Both the position numbers and the translations under genes were made by a program. The notes beneath the pieces were generated by a model, which worked only from the letters and a program-made list of their open reading frames with translations, made no database searches and had not been told where the DNA came from. From Candidatus Margulisiibacteriota bacterium (GTDB taxonomy: Bacteria > Margulisbacteria > WOR-1 > O2-12-FULL-45-9), in NCBI GenBank assembly GCA_018817195.1, contig JAHIUL010000012.1, positions 1-13,469 on the forward strand: a stretch of 13,469 bases of DNA. The letters are read 5' to 3'. This document shows, piece after piece, positions 1 to 8,200 of the stretch; position 1 is the stretch's first letter, and each line of letters opens with the position of its first letter.

Positions 1-1
1 G

Positions 2-253
2 CTCCTCTCATTTGTTAAAGAACTACTGCGCAACAAGGGCTTTGGGATTAATAATATTGATTCAACAATTGTGGCTGAAGAACCAAAATTTGCCCCGCAT
101 ATTGCTAAGATGAAAAAGAATATTGCCAAGACCCTTGGCATTGAAGAAAGCCTTGTAAATATAAAAGGTAAGACAGAAGAGGGTTTGGGCTTTACCGGCG
201 CAAAAAAGGGTATTTCAGCATACGCTGTTTGCCTTCTCCATAAAGAATTATGA
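2..253 (+). CDS. ispF: 2-C-methyl-D-erythritol 2,4-cyclodiphosphate synthase, C-terminal part (5' end outside window)
   Basis: IspF converts CDP-methylerythritol 2-phosphate to methylerythritol 2,4-cyclodiphosphate, releasing CMP, in the cytosolic MEP route to isoprenoids. The frame is open from base 2 and gives about 83 C-terminal residues of a family normally near 160 aa. Visible family features are the strand [10 protein letters not shown], the helix with P-H-I-x-K-M, the [13 protein letters not shown] segment and the closing [10 protein letters not shown]. The metal-binding N-terminal D-x-H motif lies before the window. An ATG near base 71 would only give an internal fragment; the gene clearly continues upstream. 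Its stop overlaps the pdxJ start (ATGA), so the two are probably translationally coupled. Both enzymes sit on branches of DXP metabolism. Confidence 0.93.
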   Translation, partial: LLSFVKELLRNKGFGINNIDSTIVAEEPKFAPHIAKMKKNIAKTLGIEESLVNIKGKTEEGLGFTGAKKGISAYAVCLLHKEL

Positions 254-972
254 TCAAATTAGGCGTTAATATCGACCATATCGCCACCTTAAGACAGGCA
301 AGACAGGAATCATTTCCTGATCCTGTTCAGCTGGCTAAAGAAGCGATTGCCGGCGGCGCGGACGGCATTGTTTGCCATTTAAGGGAAGATCGACGACATA
401 TTCAGGACAATGATGTTATTGCACTCCGTAAACTAAACACCAGGCTGGATTTGGAGATGGCGGCTACTGCCGAAATGCTGAAGTTTGCCTTAAAAATCAA
501 ACCTGACATGGTTACCATTGTGCCGGAAAAAAGGGCAGAAATTACTACCGAAGGCGGATTGGATGTTGTTAGATATAAAAACAAGCTTGGGCCAATAATT
601 AAAAAATTACAGGCAAAAGGTATTTTAGTTAGCTTATTTATTGACCCTGTTAGTAAGCAGATTGAAGAATCAGCTGTCCTGACCGCTGACTTTATTGAAA
701 TCCATACCGGTAAATACGCCAGGGCATCCTACGTAAAAGGCAAAAAACTAAGCCAGGCAAGAGAACTGGAAAAGATAGGCTTATTTACCCAAAAAGCCAG
801 GTTAATTGGCTTGAGGGTCAATGCCGGGCACGGGCTTGATTACAATAATGTCAAAGAAATTGTTCGCATACCAGGCATGGAAGAGTTAAACATCGGCTTT
901 TCCATTATTGCCAGGGCAGTTTCTGTTGGCATGAAGCAGGCAGTTATTGATATGAGGAGGGCTATACGATGA
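250..972 (+). CDS. pdxJ: Pyridoxine 5'-phosphate synthase
   Basis: PdxJ condenses 1-deoxy-D-xylulose 5-phosphate with 3-amino-2-oxopropyl phosphate to give pyridoxine 5'-phosphate, the ring-closing step of DXP-dependent vitamin B6 synthesis. The 240-aa length is the usual one. The TIM-barrel signatures are all present: [12 protein letters not shown] (residues 4-15), H-L-R-E-D-R-R-H-I (43-51), E-M-A (69-71), V-P-E-K-R (91-95), T-T-E-G-G-L-D-V (99-106), I-H-T-G-K-Y-A (151-157), N-A-G-H-G-L-D-Y (191-198) and a closing [11 protein letters not shown]43, E69 and H194 match the catalytic positions known in E. coli PdxJ. The start overlaps the ispF stop, and the stop overlaps the rpiB start, so it sits mid-operon. 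Its glycine codons are mostly GGC (11 of 17 by eye), unlike the locus downstream. Confidence 0.97.
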   Translation: MIKLGVNIDHIATLRQARQESFPDPVQLAKEAIAGGADGIVCHLREDRRHIQDNDVIALRKLNTRLDLEMAATAEMLKFALKIKPDMVTIVPEKRAEITTEGGLDVVRYKNKLGPIIKKLQAKGILVSLFIDPVSKQIEESAVLTADFIEIHTGKYARASYVKGKKLSQARELEKIGLFTQKARLIGLRVNAGHGLDYNNVKEIVRIPGMEELNIGFSIIARAVSVGMKQAVIDMRRAIR

Positions 973-1406
973 AAGTTGCGATCGGGTCTGATCACGCCGG
1001 ATTTAAGTTAAAAGAAATTATCATTAATTATCTTAAACGAAAAAAGATTGAGTTAAAAGACTTTGGCGCATATTCAGAAGAATCTGTTGATTATCCAGAC
1101 TATGCTTATCCGGTTGCTAAGGCTGTTGCTGATAAAGAATTTGACAGAGGAATTCTTATTTGCGGTTCAGGCGTAGGCGTTACTATTACTGCCAATAAAG
1201 TTAAAGGCATCAGGGCGGTAAACGCTTATGACACATATACTGCCAAACAAAGCAGGGAACATGGCAATTGCAATGTCCTGACCCTGGCCGGCAGAAAACT
1301 GACCAAGGCAAAAGCCACGAAAATTGTTGATGTCTGGCTTAAAACAGAATTTTCCGGTGATGAACGCCATCTGAGACGCTTGAATAAAATCGAGCCCCTG
1401 GAGTAA
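969..1406 (+). CDS. rpiB: Ribose 5-phosphate isomerase B (RpiB/LacA family)
   Basis: RpiB interconverts ribulose 5-phosphate and ribose 5-phosphate in the cytosolic pentose phosphate pathway. The N-terminal signature G-S-D-H-A-G-F-K-L-K (residues 6-15), D-Y-P-D-Y-A (41-46), I-C-G-S-G-V-G (64-70) with the likely base Cys65, and R-E-H-G-N-C-N-V (96-103) with His98 are all in place. The length of 145 aa is normal for the family. The sugar phosphate isomerase LacA/LacB subfamily is the only real alternative, and the motifs fit RpiB better. The start codon lies inside the pdxJ stop (ATGA overlap), so coupled translation is likely. The next gene starts 2 nt after the stop. Confidence 0.95.
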   Translation: MKVAIGSDHAGFKLKEIIINYLKRKKIELKDFGAYSEESVDYPDYAYPVAKAVADKEFDRGILICGSGVGVTITANKVKGIRAVNAYDTYTAKQSREHGNCNVLTLAGRKLTKAKATKIVDVWLKTEFSGDERHLRRLNKIEPLE

Positions 1407-1408
1407 TC

Positions 1409-2524
1409 ATGTTTAAAAAACAGCCCAAAATGAAGGCACTGATAATGGCTGCTGGCTATGGTACACGGCTGGAGCCTTTGACCCTGGCTGTTCCCAAGCC
1501 CATGGTGCCGATTGTCAATGTTCCCACCATGCAGCATAACATTGAGCTGCTTAAAAGCTACGGCATTAAGGATATAATTGCTAATATCCATTATCACCCA
1601 GAGCAAATCCAGAACTATTTTGTTGACGGTAATGAGTTTGGCGTTAATTTAACTTACTCTTATGAAGAAACGCTTTTGGGCACTGCCGGCGGAGTGAAGC
1701 GAATGGCCGTTGATATCGGTAAAATCAAGGACACTTTTATTGTTTTATCATCAGACGCGCTGACGGATATTAACCTGGCCAAAATAGTTGATTTTCATAA
1801 GAAGAAAAAAGCATTGATGACAATAGCCCTGGCCGAGGTTGCTGAAGTAAGTCAATTTGGCGTCGTGATCCAGGATGACGGCCAAAGGATAATTGGTTTT
1901 CAGGAAAAGCCAAAACCCCAAGAAGCAAAGAGCAAAATGGTCAATGCCGGCATTTACGTAATTGAGCCGGAAGTGCTTAAAATGATCCCTGACGGGTTCT
2001 ATGATTTTGGCAAACAGCTTTTCCCCAGGTTTATGGAGGAGAAGGCGGAAATTTACGGTTATCCCATGGTTGGTTACTGGAGCGATGTTGGCTCCCTTGA
2101 CCAGTATATCGCGGCAAATTATGAGGCAATCAAAGGCCTGGTGCGCGTGCGCATCCCGGGCAAAAAAGTGGCCAAAGCTACCTGGGTAGGTGAACGGGAG
2201 ATGATTGACCAATCTGCTAGGTTTGAAGGTTCAGTTATCATTGGCGACAGCTGTAAAATAGGCAAAAATGTCTATATAAAAGATTGCGTTATTGGCGACA
2301 AGTGTGTAATTGGCAACGGCGCAATTTTAACTGGTTCAGTTATCTGGTCAGATGTAATGGTTGAGAATGAGGCTCAGGTACACCAATCAGTGCTTGGAAA
2401 TTGGTGTCATATAGGCAAAAAAGCGCATATTCAGGGCAGCAGTGTTATTGCCAACCGCTCCATGGTCAAAGAAGACACGCAGGTGCCTTCACGCACCCAC
2501 CTTAGGCCCAATTCAATAGTCTAA
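1409..2524 (+). CDS. NDP-sugar pyrophosphorylase (mannose-1-phosphate guanylyltransferase/GlmU-like nucleotidyltransferase) with left-handed beta-helix tail
   Basis: The protein probably couples a nucleoside triphosphate to a sugar 1-phosphate to make an NDP-sugar for envelope polysaccharide. The Rossmann-like nucleotidyltransferase domain covers roughly residues 8-240. It shows the loop A-A-G-Y-G-T-R-L-E-P-L-T, then P-K-P-M-V-P-I, the L-G-T-A-G-G segment, S-S-D-A metal-binding residues, and F-Q-E-K-P followed by V-N-A-G-I-Y. From about residue 265 hexapeptide-like repeats (I-G-D-S-C-K, I-G-K-N-V-Y, I-G-D-K-C-V, I-G-N-G-A-I) form a left-handed beta-helix. The substrate cannot be fixed from the sequence; GDP-mannose and glucose-1-phosphate enzymes share these motifs. 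A GGAG 5 nt before ATG 1409 supports this start, although residue 8 (ATG 1430) begins the conserved domain. It is the last gene of the housekeeping block, with no clear terminator after it. Confidence 0.85.
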   Translation: MFKKQPKMKALIMAAGYGTRLEPLTLAVPKPMVPIVNVPTMQHNIELLKSYGIKDIIANIHYHPEQIQNYFVDGNEFGVNLTYSYEETLLGTAGGVKRMAVDIGKIKDTFIVLSSDALTDINLAKIVDFHKKKKALMTIALAEVAEVSQFGVVIQDDGQRIIGFQEKPKPQEAKSKMVNAGIYVIEPEVLKMIPDGFYDFGKQLFPRFMEEKAEIYGYPMVGYWSDVGSLDQYIAANYEAIKGLVRVRIPGKKVAKATWVGEREMIDQSARFEGSVIIGDSCKIGKNVYIKDCVIGDKCVIGNGAILTGSVIWSDVMVENEAQVHQSVLGNWCHIGKKAHIQGSSVIANRSMVKEDTQVPSRTHLRPNSIV

Positions 2525-2530
2525 AAAATA

Positions 2531-2560
2531 CGCAAGATTTACCCCGGAAAACCCGATAAT
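2531..2560 (+). promoter_or_regulatory. Sigma-28-like promoter P1 (weakest of five)
   Basis: The -35-like element is CGCAAGATTT at 2531-2540 and the -10-like element is CCGATAAT at 2553-2560. From the start of the first element to CGATAA is 23 nt, exactly as in the four stronger copies downstream. The -35 part departs from TGCAAGTTTT at two positions, so it may be weaker. The pattern resembles the E. coli FliA consensus (TAAAGTTT, 11 nt, GCCGATAA). It would give a short leader for the PorV-like gene, with a predicted start of transcription near 2566. Confidence 0.5.
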
Positions 2561-2577
2561 ACAAGTGACAATCCCAT

Positions 2578-2584
2578 AAGGAGG
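2578..2584 (+). promoter_or_regulatory. Ribosome binding site that decides the start of the PorV-like gene
   Basis: AAGGAGG ends immediately before an ATG at 2585, which leaves no room for initiation there. The in-frame ATG at 2591 lies 6 nt downstream and yields a normal signal peptide (M-K-R-A-I-F-L-L), so 2591 is the better start. Confidence 0.8.
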
Positions 2585-2590
2585 ATGTAC

Positions 2591-3502
2591 ATGAAAAGAG
2601 CGATTTTTCTGTTAATTGCCATTTCAATTTTGACCACTGCTTGTTTTGCCCAGGAAAACCTTGGCGCCCGACCAATTTCTATGGGCGGCGCGTTCACCGG
2701 CTTGGCTGATGACGTTAATGCTGTTTTTGTTAACCCAGCGGGTATTGGTTATCTCAAGGGTGAATCTGCTTCAATCTCCACTAAGATATCCGAAGGCAGA
2801 CAGTACACAATTATTGGCGGTGTGGAAAGCACCTCAGTTGGCGCTTTTGGCGTTGGTTATATAACTTCCGCGTTTGATTTGGCTGACCCTACAGAAACAG
2901 AGTATCTAAGCGAGGGTGGGGAAACCCCTGTACGCGCCATGAACCAGACCTTAGTTCTTTCCTATGCCAGACAGCTCAATGAATTTATGGTTGTGCCGGA
3001 CAATATGGGTAAATTATCGCTTGGCACCAGTGTTAAATTTTCAAGTAATAAAATTAACACAGCCAAAGGCTTATCAGAACAAAGCGGTACCTCAGGGGTC
3101 AAGGCTGACGTTGCTGCTGTTTTCAGGGCAAATGACAGCCTGTCATGGGGCTTAAGCATGAAAAACCTGTTTAGCAAGGCAGATAAAACTGATGACAGCC
3201 AGGCAGATGAAGGATTTGACGTGGCCATGGGTGTTTCCGGCAATGTTTTTGATAAATCACTCACCTGGAGCGCGGAAGGTCAATGTATAGGCCTTGAATA
3301 CAGGCCAACCTCAGTTTTGGCAGTGCGAGTTGGCAGGGACGGCGATTATAACACCTCTGGAATAGGGGTTAATTTGAGCGGTGTTAGCTTTGATTACGCT
3401 TATTTGGCAAAAGAGACCCCCGTGCATTATGTGGGGGTTTCTGTTGCGGTCCCGGAATATAATGGCTCAGATACAAAACAAGCCAGTTTAGATATTCAAT
3501 AA
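2591..3502 (+). CDS. PorV/UPF0164-like outer-membrane beta-barrel protein with Sec signal peptide
   Basis: The 303-aa product has an N-terminal signal peptide (residues 1 to about 19: M-K-R, then a hydrophobic core, then A-C-F-A-Q). The mature start L-G-A-R-P-I-S-M-G-G-A-F-T-G-L-A-D-D-V-N followed by V-N-P-A-G-I-G-Y-L is the signature of PorV/PorQ, UPF0164 and FadL-like outer-membrane proteins. The rest alternates hydrophobic and polar residues, as expected for beta-strands. The C-terminal strand (H-Y-V-G-V-S-V-A-V) is followed by a polar tail of about 17 residues rather than ending in an aromatic residue. Family members include barrels and secretion-associated outer-membrane shuttles; the precise role is unknown. 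It has its own sigma-28-like promoter, which may tie it to the accessory locus downstream. Cys17 lies in T-T-A-C, a poor lipobox, so a lipoprotein is unlikely. Confidence 0.75.
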   Translation: MKRAIFLLIAISILTTACFAQENLGARPISMGGAFTGLADDVNAVFVNPAGIGYLKGESASISTKISEGRQYTIIGGVESTSVGAFGVGYITSAFDLADPTETEYLSEGGETPVRAMNQTLVLSYARQLNEFMVVPDNMGKLSLGTSVKFSSNKINTAKGLSEQSGTSGVKADVAAVFRANDSLSWGLSMKNLFSKADKTDDSQADEGFDVAMGVSGNVFDKSLTWSAEGQCIGLEYRPTSVLAVRVGRDGDYNTSGIGVNLSGVSFDYAYLAKETPVHYVGVSVAVPEYNGSDTKQASLDIQ

Positions 3503-3529
3503 AGAATATTTAAAAAATCAGCAAATCCA

Positions 3530-3558
3530 TGCAAGTTTTACAAGACTTGCCGCGATAT
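3530..3558 (+). promoter_or_regulatory. Sigma-28-like promoter P2
   Basis: TGCAAGTTTT at 3530-3539 and CGATAT at 3553-3558 are separated by 13 nt, the same spacing as at the other four sites. It shares CCATGCAAGTTTT with P4 and P5. GCAAGT at 3531-3536 also forms an inverted repeat with ACTTGC at 3545-3550. The predicted transcript starts near 3565 and enters the GGAGG of the next gene almost at once. Confidence 0.7.
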
Positions 3559-3582
3559 ATCAATTAGATAGGAGGGGAAAAT

Positions 3583-3891
3583 ATGAGTGTTGTAGATATG
3601 AACGGCATAAGTTTTCAGTCAACTGCTCCTGGAGGAGCGCACAGCAAAAGTGTAAATGGGAAATTAAAAAGAGAAATGCAACAGGGGCTTAGTGATGCGA
3701 CTGATAATACACTGGATCTTGGAGAAAAACTTTTAAATAAATTTGCTGGAGATATCACTAATACAGAAGGCATTTATCTTAAAAAAGATCGAGTAAATGC
3801 TGCTCCAGTAGGTGATGAGACAACCGGGACAAACGTTAATGTGGAATCTAATGAGATTATCCCTCAGGAAATAAGAGGAGTTCAAAAATGA
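3583..3891 (+). CDS. Small protein of unknown function, first gene of the accessory locus
   Basis: I do not recognise this 102-aa protein. A strong GGAGG at 3571-3575 lies 7 nt before the ATG. The N-terminus (M-S-V-V-D-M-N-G-I-S-F-Q-S-T) is polar and lacks a Sec signal, similar in flavour to unstructured type III export signals. A central stretch (about residues 22-55) could form an amphipathic helix. The C-terminal third is rich in Asn, Glu, Thr and Val and is probably disordered. The stop overlaps the start of the 346-aa gene (ATGA), so the two are coupled and may act together, for example as an export partner or small chaperone. That role is inference from position only. Transcription from P2 is likely. 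Confidence 0.7.
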   Translation: MSVVDMNGISFQSTAPGGAHSKSVNGKLKREMQQGLSDATDNTLDLGEKLLNKFAGDITNTEGIYLKKDRVNAAPVGDETTGTNVNVESNEIIPQEIRGVQK

Positions 3892-4928
3892 ATTCAGTCG
3901 GAACCATCGTTCCTTCAGGGACTATACCTGTAGGGGAAAGGAATTTACCTCAAAGAAGAGGAGCCCCTCCTGCTGAGACTCTTTCTGGCACATATGCGGC
4001 CCCACTAAATAATTCGCACGCGATTAATAATATCCGAAACCTACTTTATCAAATTACTGGTAAAAATCCTTTTACCGAGAAAGACCCTGAACGCAATACA
4101 GCTATTGTTGCAGCTTTTAAGGAAGCTTTAACAGATGGCAAAATTAGTCAGGATGAATTTGAGGATATTATGGATGAGTTTTATGATATCTCTAATGTTA
4201 CAACCGAAGCTTGGGAAGCTTTTGTTGGTAAAAAAGGAGCTAATGCCAATGTTACCTTGGGTGAATTGGCTAAATGTTTAAAGTTTTTCCAAAAATTTCG
4301 CTCTATAAGCGGTTACAGCTTCGGGTGGTTTCTTGATTTGGACAAAATTTACATTGTGGGTGGTAAAGGGCTTGGACAAATTTTAAAGGGGCAATTTAAT
4401 GGTAAAGGGCTAAGATCTTCTTCTGAAAATCCTGAAGTAGAAAGTACATGGAAGTCAGCCTTGTGGTTAACTGGGGGGAAGGAAACTCCTGCTACCTGGG
4501 ATTGGTTTGGGACCATTTTAATGACCAAGTATGTTGCCCATCTAAAGGATGCTTTTGATTTTGATGAGCTTGAGCTGGAACGTCCTTTAATGAGACAGCT
4601 TTTTGCAAAGAAAGCGCTGCGTTGGGTAAAGACCGGTGAGGGAATGAACGATGATGAATGGGATGGCTTATTGGAAATACAGGAAAGTATCAGGGGACTC
4701 GAAGAAGAATTTGGACCATTAGGGGATGTTGCGTTGTTTATAACAACTCATGATCAGCAAACACAACAAGAAGAACGCCTGCACAAAGCAATTGCGCTTA
4801 ATCGTGATGAGCTTAATCCTGAAAACGAAGATTGGGTCCAAAGAAAAAAGGATTGCAGACAACTTATCGGTCAATTAAGATTCTTTTCGGATCCGCATGC
4901 TGCTCCTCAGAAAGTGGTTGCAAAATAA
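3888..4928 (+). CDS. 346-aa helical protein of unknown function in the accessory locus
   Basis: I do not recognise the family. An AGAGGAG at 3874-3880, 7 nt before the ATG, and the ATGA overlap with the previous gene support the start. The first 40 residues are Pro/Gly/Ser-rich with no signal peptide or membrane segment. From about residue 43 on it looks mostly alpha-helical and acidic, with many Trp and Phe. Residues 82-91 (T-D-G-K-I-S-Q-D-E-F) resemble the second half of an EF-hand, but the first half lacks the acidic ligands, so calcium binding is not supported. A Gly/Lys-rich stretch, I-V-G-G-K-G-L-G-Q, lies near the middle. Glycine codons are mainly GGG, GGT and GGA (GGC about 3 of 29), unlike pdxJ. 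It could be a secreted regulator, cap or effector; this cannot be decided here. Confidence 0.7.
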   Translation: MNSVGTIVPSGTIPVGERNLPQRRGAPPAETLSGTYAAPLNNSHAINNIRNLLYQITGKNPFTEKDPERNTAIVAAFKEALTDGKISQDEFEDIMDEFYDISNVTTEAWEAFVGKKGANANVTLGELAKCLKFFQKFRSISGYSFGWFLDLDKIYIVGGKGLGQILKGQFNGKGLRSSSENPEVESTWKSALWLTGGKETPATWDWFGTILMTKYVAHLKDAFDFDELELERPLMRQLFAKKALRWVKTGEGMNDDEWDGLLEIQESIRGLEEEFGPLGDVALFITTHDQQTQQEERLHKAIALNRDELNPENEDWVQRKKDCRQLIGQLRFFSDPHAAPQKVVAK

Positions 4929-4937
4929 CTATCAAAT

Positions 4938-5183
4938 ATGCTAGATTTAACCATGTTTAACTTTTTTTCAGAATTCCACTTACCCACATTTTTTATCACA
5001 TTTGTTGTATTTATTTTGATCTCAAGCGTTTGGAATTTGATCAAGGCATATATGCTAAAATCAAAGGCTGAAGCCCGAGTAAAAGAGAGCGATAAAAAGC
5101 TTGAGGAACTCATGCAGAAGCTAAATTCCGAAGACAGAAAAATTGACGCTTTAATCAAAAAATTTGAGCGTCCAACCAGGTAA
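4938..5183 (+). CDS. Small inner-membrane protein with one membrane segment and a coiled coil
   Basis: The 81-aa product has a single strongly hydrophobic segment at about residues 15-38 (F-F-I-T-F-V-V-F-I-L-I). It is followed by a charged, heptad-like helix from about 40 to 78 containing K-S-K-A-E-A-R-V-K-E and K-K-L-E-E-L-M-Q-K-L. This is the layout of a membrane-anchored coiled-coil tether or assembly factor; the family is not recognised. It starts 9 nt after the previous stop. No clear Shine-Dalgarno sequence is visible before ATG 4938 or the in-frame ATG 4953, so translation may depend on coupling to the upstream gene and the exact start is uncertain. It is the only simple membrane-anchored product of the accessory locus and might link the others to the cell envelope. 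Confidence 0.65.
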   Translation: MLDLTMFNFFSEFHLPTFFITFVVFILISSVWNLIKAYMLKSKAEARVKESDKKLEELMQKLNSEDRKIDALIKKFERPTR

Positions 5184-5200
5184 AAATCCCCCAAAATTCG

Positions 5201-5229
5201 TGCAAGTTTTCCTGCTTTAAACCCGATAA
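5201..5229 (+). promoter_or_regulatory. Sigma-28-like promoter P3, immediately before the giant gene
   Basis: TGCAAGTTTT at 5201-5210 and CGATAA at 5224-5229 (in ACCCGATAAT) have the standard 13-nt gap. The -10 element ends only 11 nt before the ATG at 5241, so the predicted transcript has a leader of about 5 nt or less. It lies wholly in the short intergenic gap after the membrane coiled-coil gene. Confidence 0.75.
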
Positions 5230-5240
5230 TATCAATAGAT

Positions 5241-8200
5241 ATGAACGTACAAGGTATATCTCAAGCACAGGGTATTCAAGAGACTGAAGACCGGGATGAT
5301 ATTCCGGGCGGAGAGCCTAATTATATCCCAAACACAGACGAGCCAACAGATGATGGTATGGAAACCTCTGATACCGCTTCGATTGATTCCACTTCTGATT
5401 CTTCGTCTTCATCTGAGGTTGAAACAACCACCGGGGCCCTCACCAACGAAGGAGCGGAAAATTATGTTGAAAATACCAATGAGTATGAAGAAGAAACAAC
5501 CACTAATGAAGATAACCCCCCGCAATTGTATCATCCTGCCCAAAACGAAGGGAATTCCACCAACCAAACAAGCGAACCCACTTCCTATGAATGTGACCTG
5601 AACGTTGACGACCATGGTACGTCCGATGGAATAAATACCGCAGAGGATATAGTTAATGATCTGTATTCAGACATGAATCCCTGGGATTACATGTCCATGA
5701 CCTCTTATCAAAATGTTGCTGGAGGGTATATTGGAGGAGGGTATCAGATTGTTGATGGTGAAAGACTGGGAAGAATCCTCATGCTTATCAACCTTCTCAC
5801 CAATTTAGAATTAGGAATACATATGGTGGCGGATGCCCAGATGGAATTAACCGAGAAGATCCTGGAAATCGTGCTTGAGCTAACCAAGGATGAGAATGAT
5901 GCGCCCACGGATAAAGCCCAGCTTTTTAAATCCCTTAAAGAAAGATTGAAATTATTTGTGCAGTTTGTTATCAGCGTGTATAAAGCTGCTTATACTCATA
6001 ATGCGCAGAAACACCAGCTTGCGATGCAAACTTACGAGCGGATGAAGGGAGGCGGACAGTGGTATGACAAAGTTGCCAATTGGTTTACAGGCGATCGGGA
6101 TGCAAGGTTTGAAAAAAGAAAATTTTACGAAACTCAGATATTCAACCAGGTTCAGTCACAGAACTTACAATCCTTAAATCAAGCCCTTCGCATGCTAGCT
6201 GCTTCATACGCAAACTCAGGAAGGGCAGAATTAGAAGCCTTAGGAAACACATTAGAAGAATTTGCTGATGAATCAGAAAGATTAGACAGGGTTATGACCT
6301 ACAATTCTTCGGTTACCAATGATTGGCATTATTGGTCGGATTTGGATTATTTTGAAGCAACTAATGTGTTTCAGGATATCCTGAGTGATATCCGGTCCAA
6401 GATGGTCGCGGCTGATAACCTTTACCAGGCCATGCTTTTCATGCAAACCGCTCAGCAGGATCTAAGCGATTCCGTCAGGGAAACTATCCTGGAAATATCT
6501 TCGCACTCTTCCAAAGCCGAGTATGCTTATGTCAGTCACGAGGGATTTTCAAAAACCGCTTCTCTTCTATTTGACACCACTTTTAACACTTTAATGAGCA
6601 GGGTCCATTATTTTAACCAGACAATTCGCATTGCCAAGAATATCAGAAAACTGAAAGAAGGGAGAGCCAAAAGAATCGCTAGCAGGGTTTTCACTGCGGG
6701 TGCAATTGCCTTAGTAGCTGTTGCCTGTCTAATTGGCGCTTTTTATTCCGGCGGCGCCTCAATAGCGGCAGGCATAGGTCTTATAGGCGCTATTCTGGGT
6801 GCGCTTGGTGGAGCGCTTGGGGCATGGTCTGCGAAACACGCTCAGTCCATGGTTTCGGATAGTTATGATCCAGCTTCTGCTGATTTTACTTTTGACCTCT
6901 TGACCCATCGCAAAAAGACCGGAAAAGCAGTTACAAACGCACTTAACGAAGCAGACAGGCAGGAAGAGATTTTAGCCCAATCCATGGCCAACGTTAATTT
7001 CCTGGAAAAAGTAGATGATGGGTTTTACGCCTTGAATGTTAAGGCCCTTGCAAGTTTTGAGATAAGACAGCAGCATCTGCACAATTTTAAGAAGATTATA
7101 ACCCTGCTGGCCAAGGCCCAAAGAGACCTGAGCAGGACTATTACTGCGATTGCTCTGGAAAAGGCCATCAGGGACCATGGAGAAGGATATCTGCTTCAGA
7201 ATCTTGAGAGGACAATTCATCATCGGAGCCTTATTACGAATGCCATAAAGTTCCAACTCCAGCAGATTGTACAGGCAAGAAATATTGCCCGCCAGAATCA
7301 ACTCATGGTCAAGAATGCTTTTTGGGATGCTATGTCTCCGATCATCGGGGCTGTATGTTCTGCACCACTAGCGTTTATCCCTGGAGTGGGATGGGGACTG
7401 GCCATCGCAATTGGATCAGCTGTGGGAGCGGGAATTAACCAGCTTGTTAAAGCATATGCTGGCGATAGCGGATACGACATGAACCTCCAAATGGAGAGCC
7501 AGGAATTTGAACGTGTTTTAGAGAATAGAAGGGAAAATAGAGCATCAGGCACACCAGAGGATAGATTGTACGAGCTGGAGGACCAGCTTTATGCTCAACT
7601 CTTAAATAATGGATTAGTGGGAACTGGAGATGGATATCAAAACGTTAATTTTGTTCTGGTAGGAAAAATTTATAATCAGTTAATGAAGATCCAATTGCTG
7701 CGGCAAGCCCTGGAAACATTAAGAGCAGCCCAGGCAAAAATAAGCGCCGCTATCAGGCAGCAGGTTGTTGGAGTTGGATCTTCGTTTACTGAACTCGGTC
7801 AGGTTTCGTCTCGGGCTGGTCTTCAGCAATCTATGGTTATTGTTAGCTCTCTTACCCGTTTTCTCCAGGAAAGGGCCTCGGTTTTAAATCGAGCCAGAAC
7901 CGCGGAAAAAGCCAGAACCAATGCCTGGGTCTCGTTTAGTGTTAATACCGCACTGTCTGCAGCAGGGGTGGGTACAGCAGCCGCGGCTGGAGCCAATACC
8001 GCAATTTCTTCACTTGCTAATTCTCTTACCCCAGCAGCCATGAGTTTATTTAACGCTGTTTACACTATGGCAACAAGTATAGTTGCGGCTCAGGAAGGTC
8101 TTGGGGCTTATGAACATTTTGACTCTGAAAAAGCAGTTAAACAAATACGAGGAGATAAACTAAAGGATGATAATGTCTACGCGAAATTATCAGCACTGGA

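Noticed and set aside
71..253. Separate 60-residue gene starting near base 71
   Set aside because: It is the in-frame tail of ispF, whose frame is open from base 2 with matching family sequence; its first codon there is GTG (Val) inside the conserved strand.
2585..2590. ATG at 2585 as start of the PorV-like gene
   Set aside because: It touches the AAGGAGG ribosome site; ATG 2591 has proper spacing and begins a standard signal peptide.
2591..2650. Lipoprotein signal at Cys17 of the PorV-like protein
   Set aside because: The preceding residues T-T-A are a poor lipobox, and A-C-F-A-Q fits signal peptidase I cleavage better.
3416..3438. ACCCCC/GGGGGT inverted repeat as a terminator
   Set aside because: It is inside the PorV-like coding region, has an 11-nt loop and a short stem, and the frame continues to the stop at 3502.
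4119..4161. EF-hand calcium site in the 346-aa protein
   Set aside because: Only the second half (D-G-K-I-S-Q-D-E-F) fits; the acidic ligands at loop positions 1 and 3 are not properly present.
5224..5230. Ordinary sigma-70 promoters (GATAAT as -10)
   Set aside because: P1, P3 and P5 contain GATAAT, but no TTGACA-like -35 box occurs at 16-18 nt, whereas the GCAAGTTTT element with fixed spacing is shared by the set.
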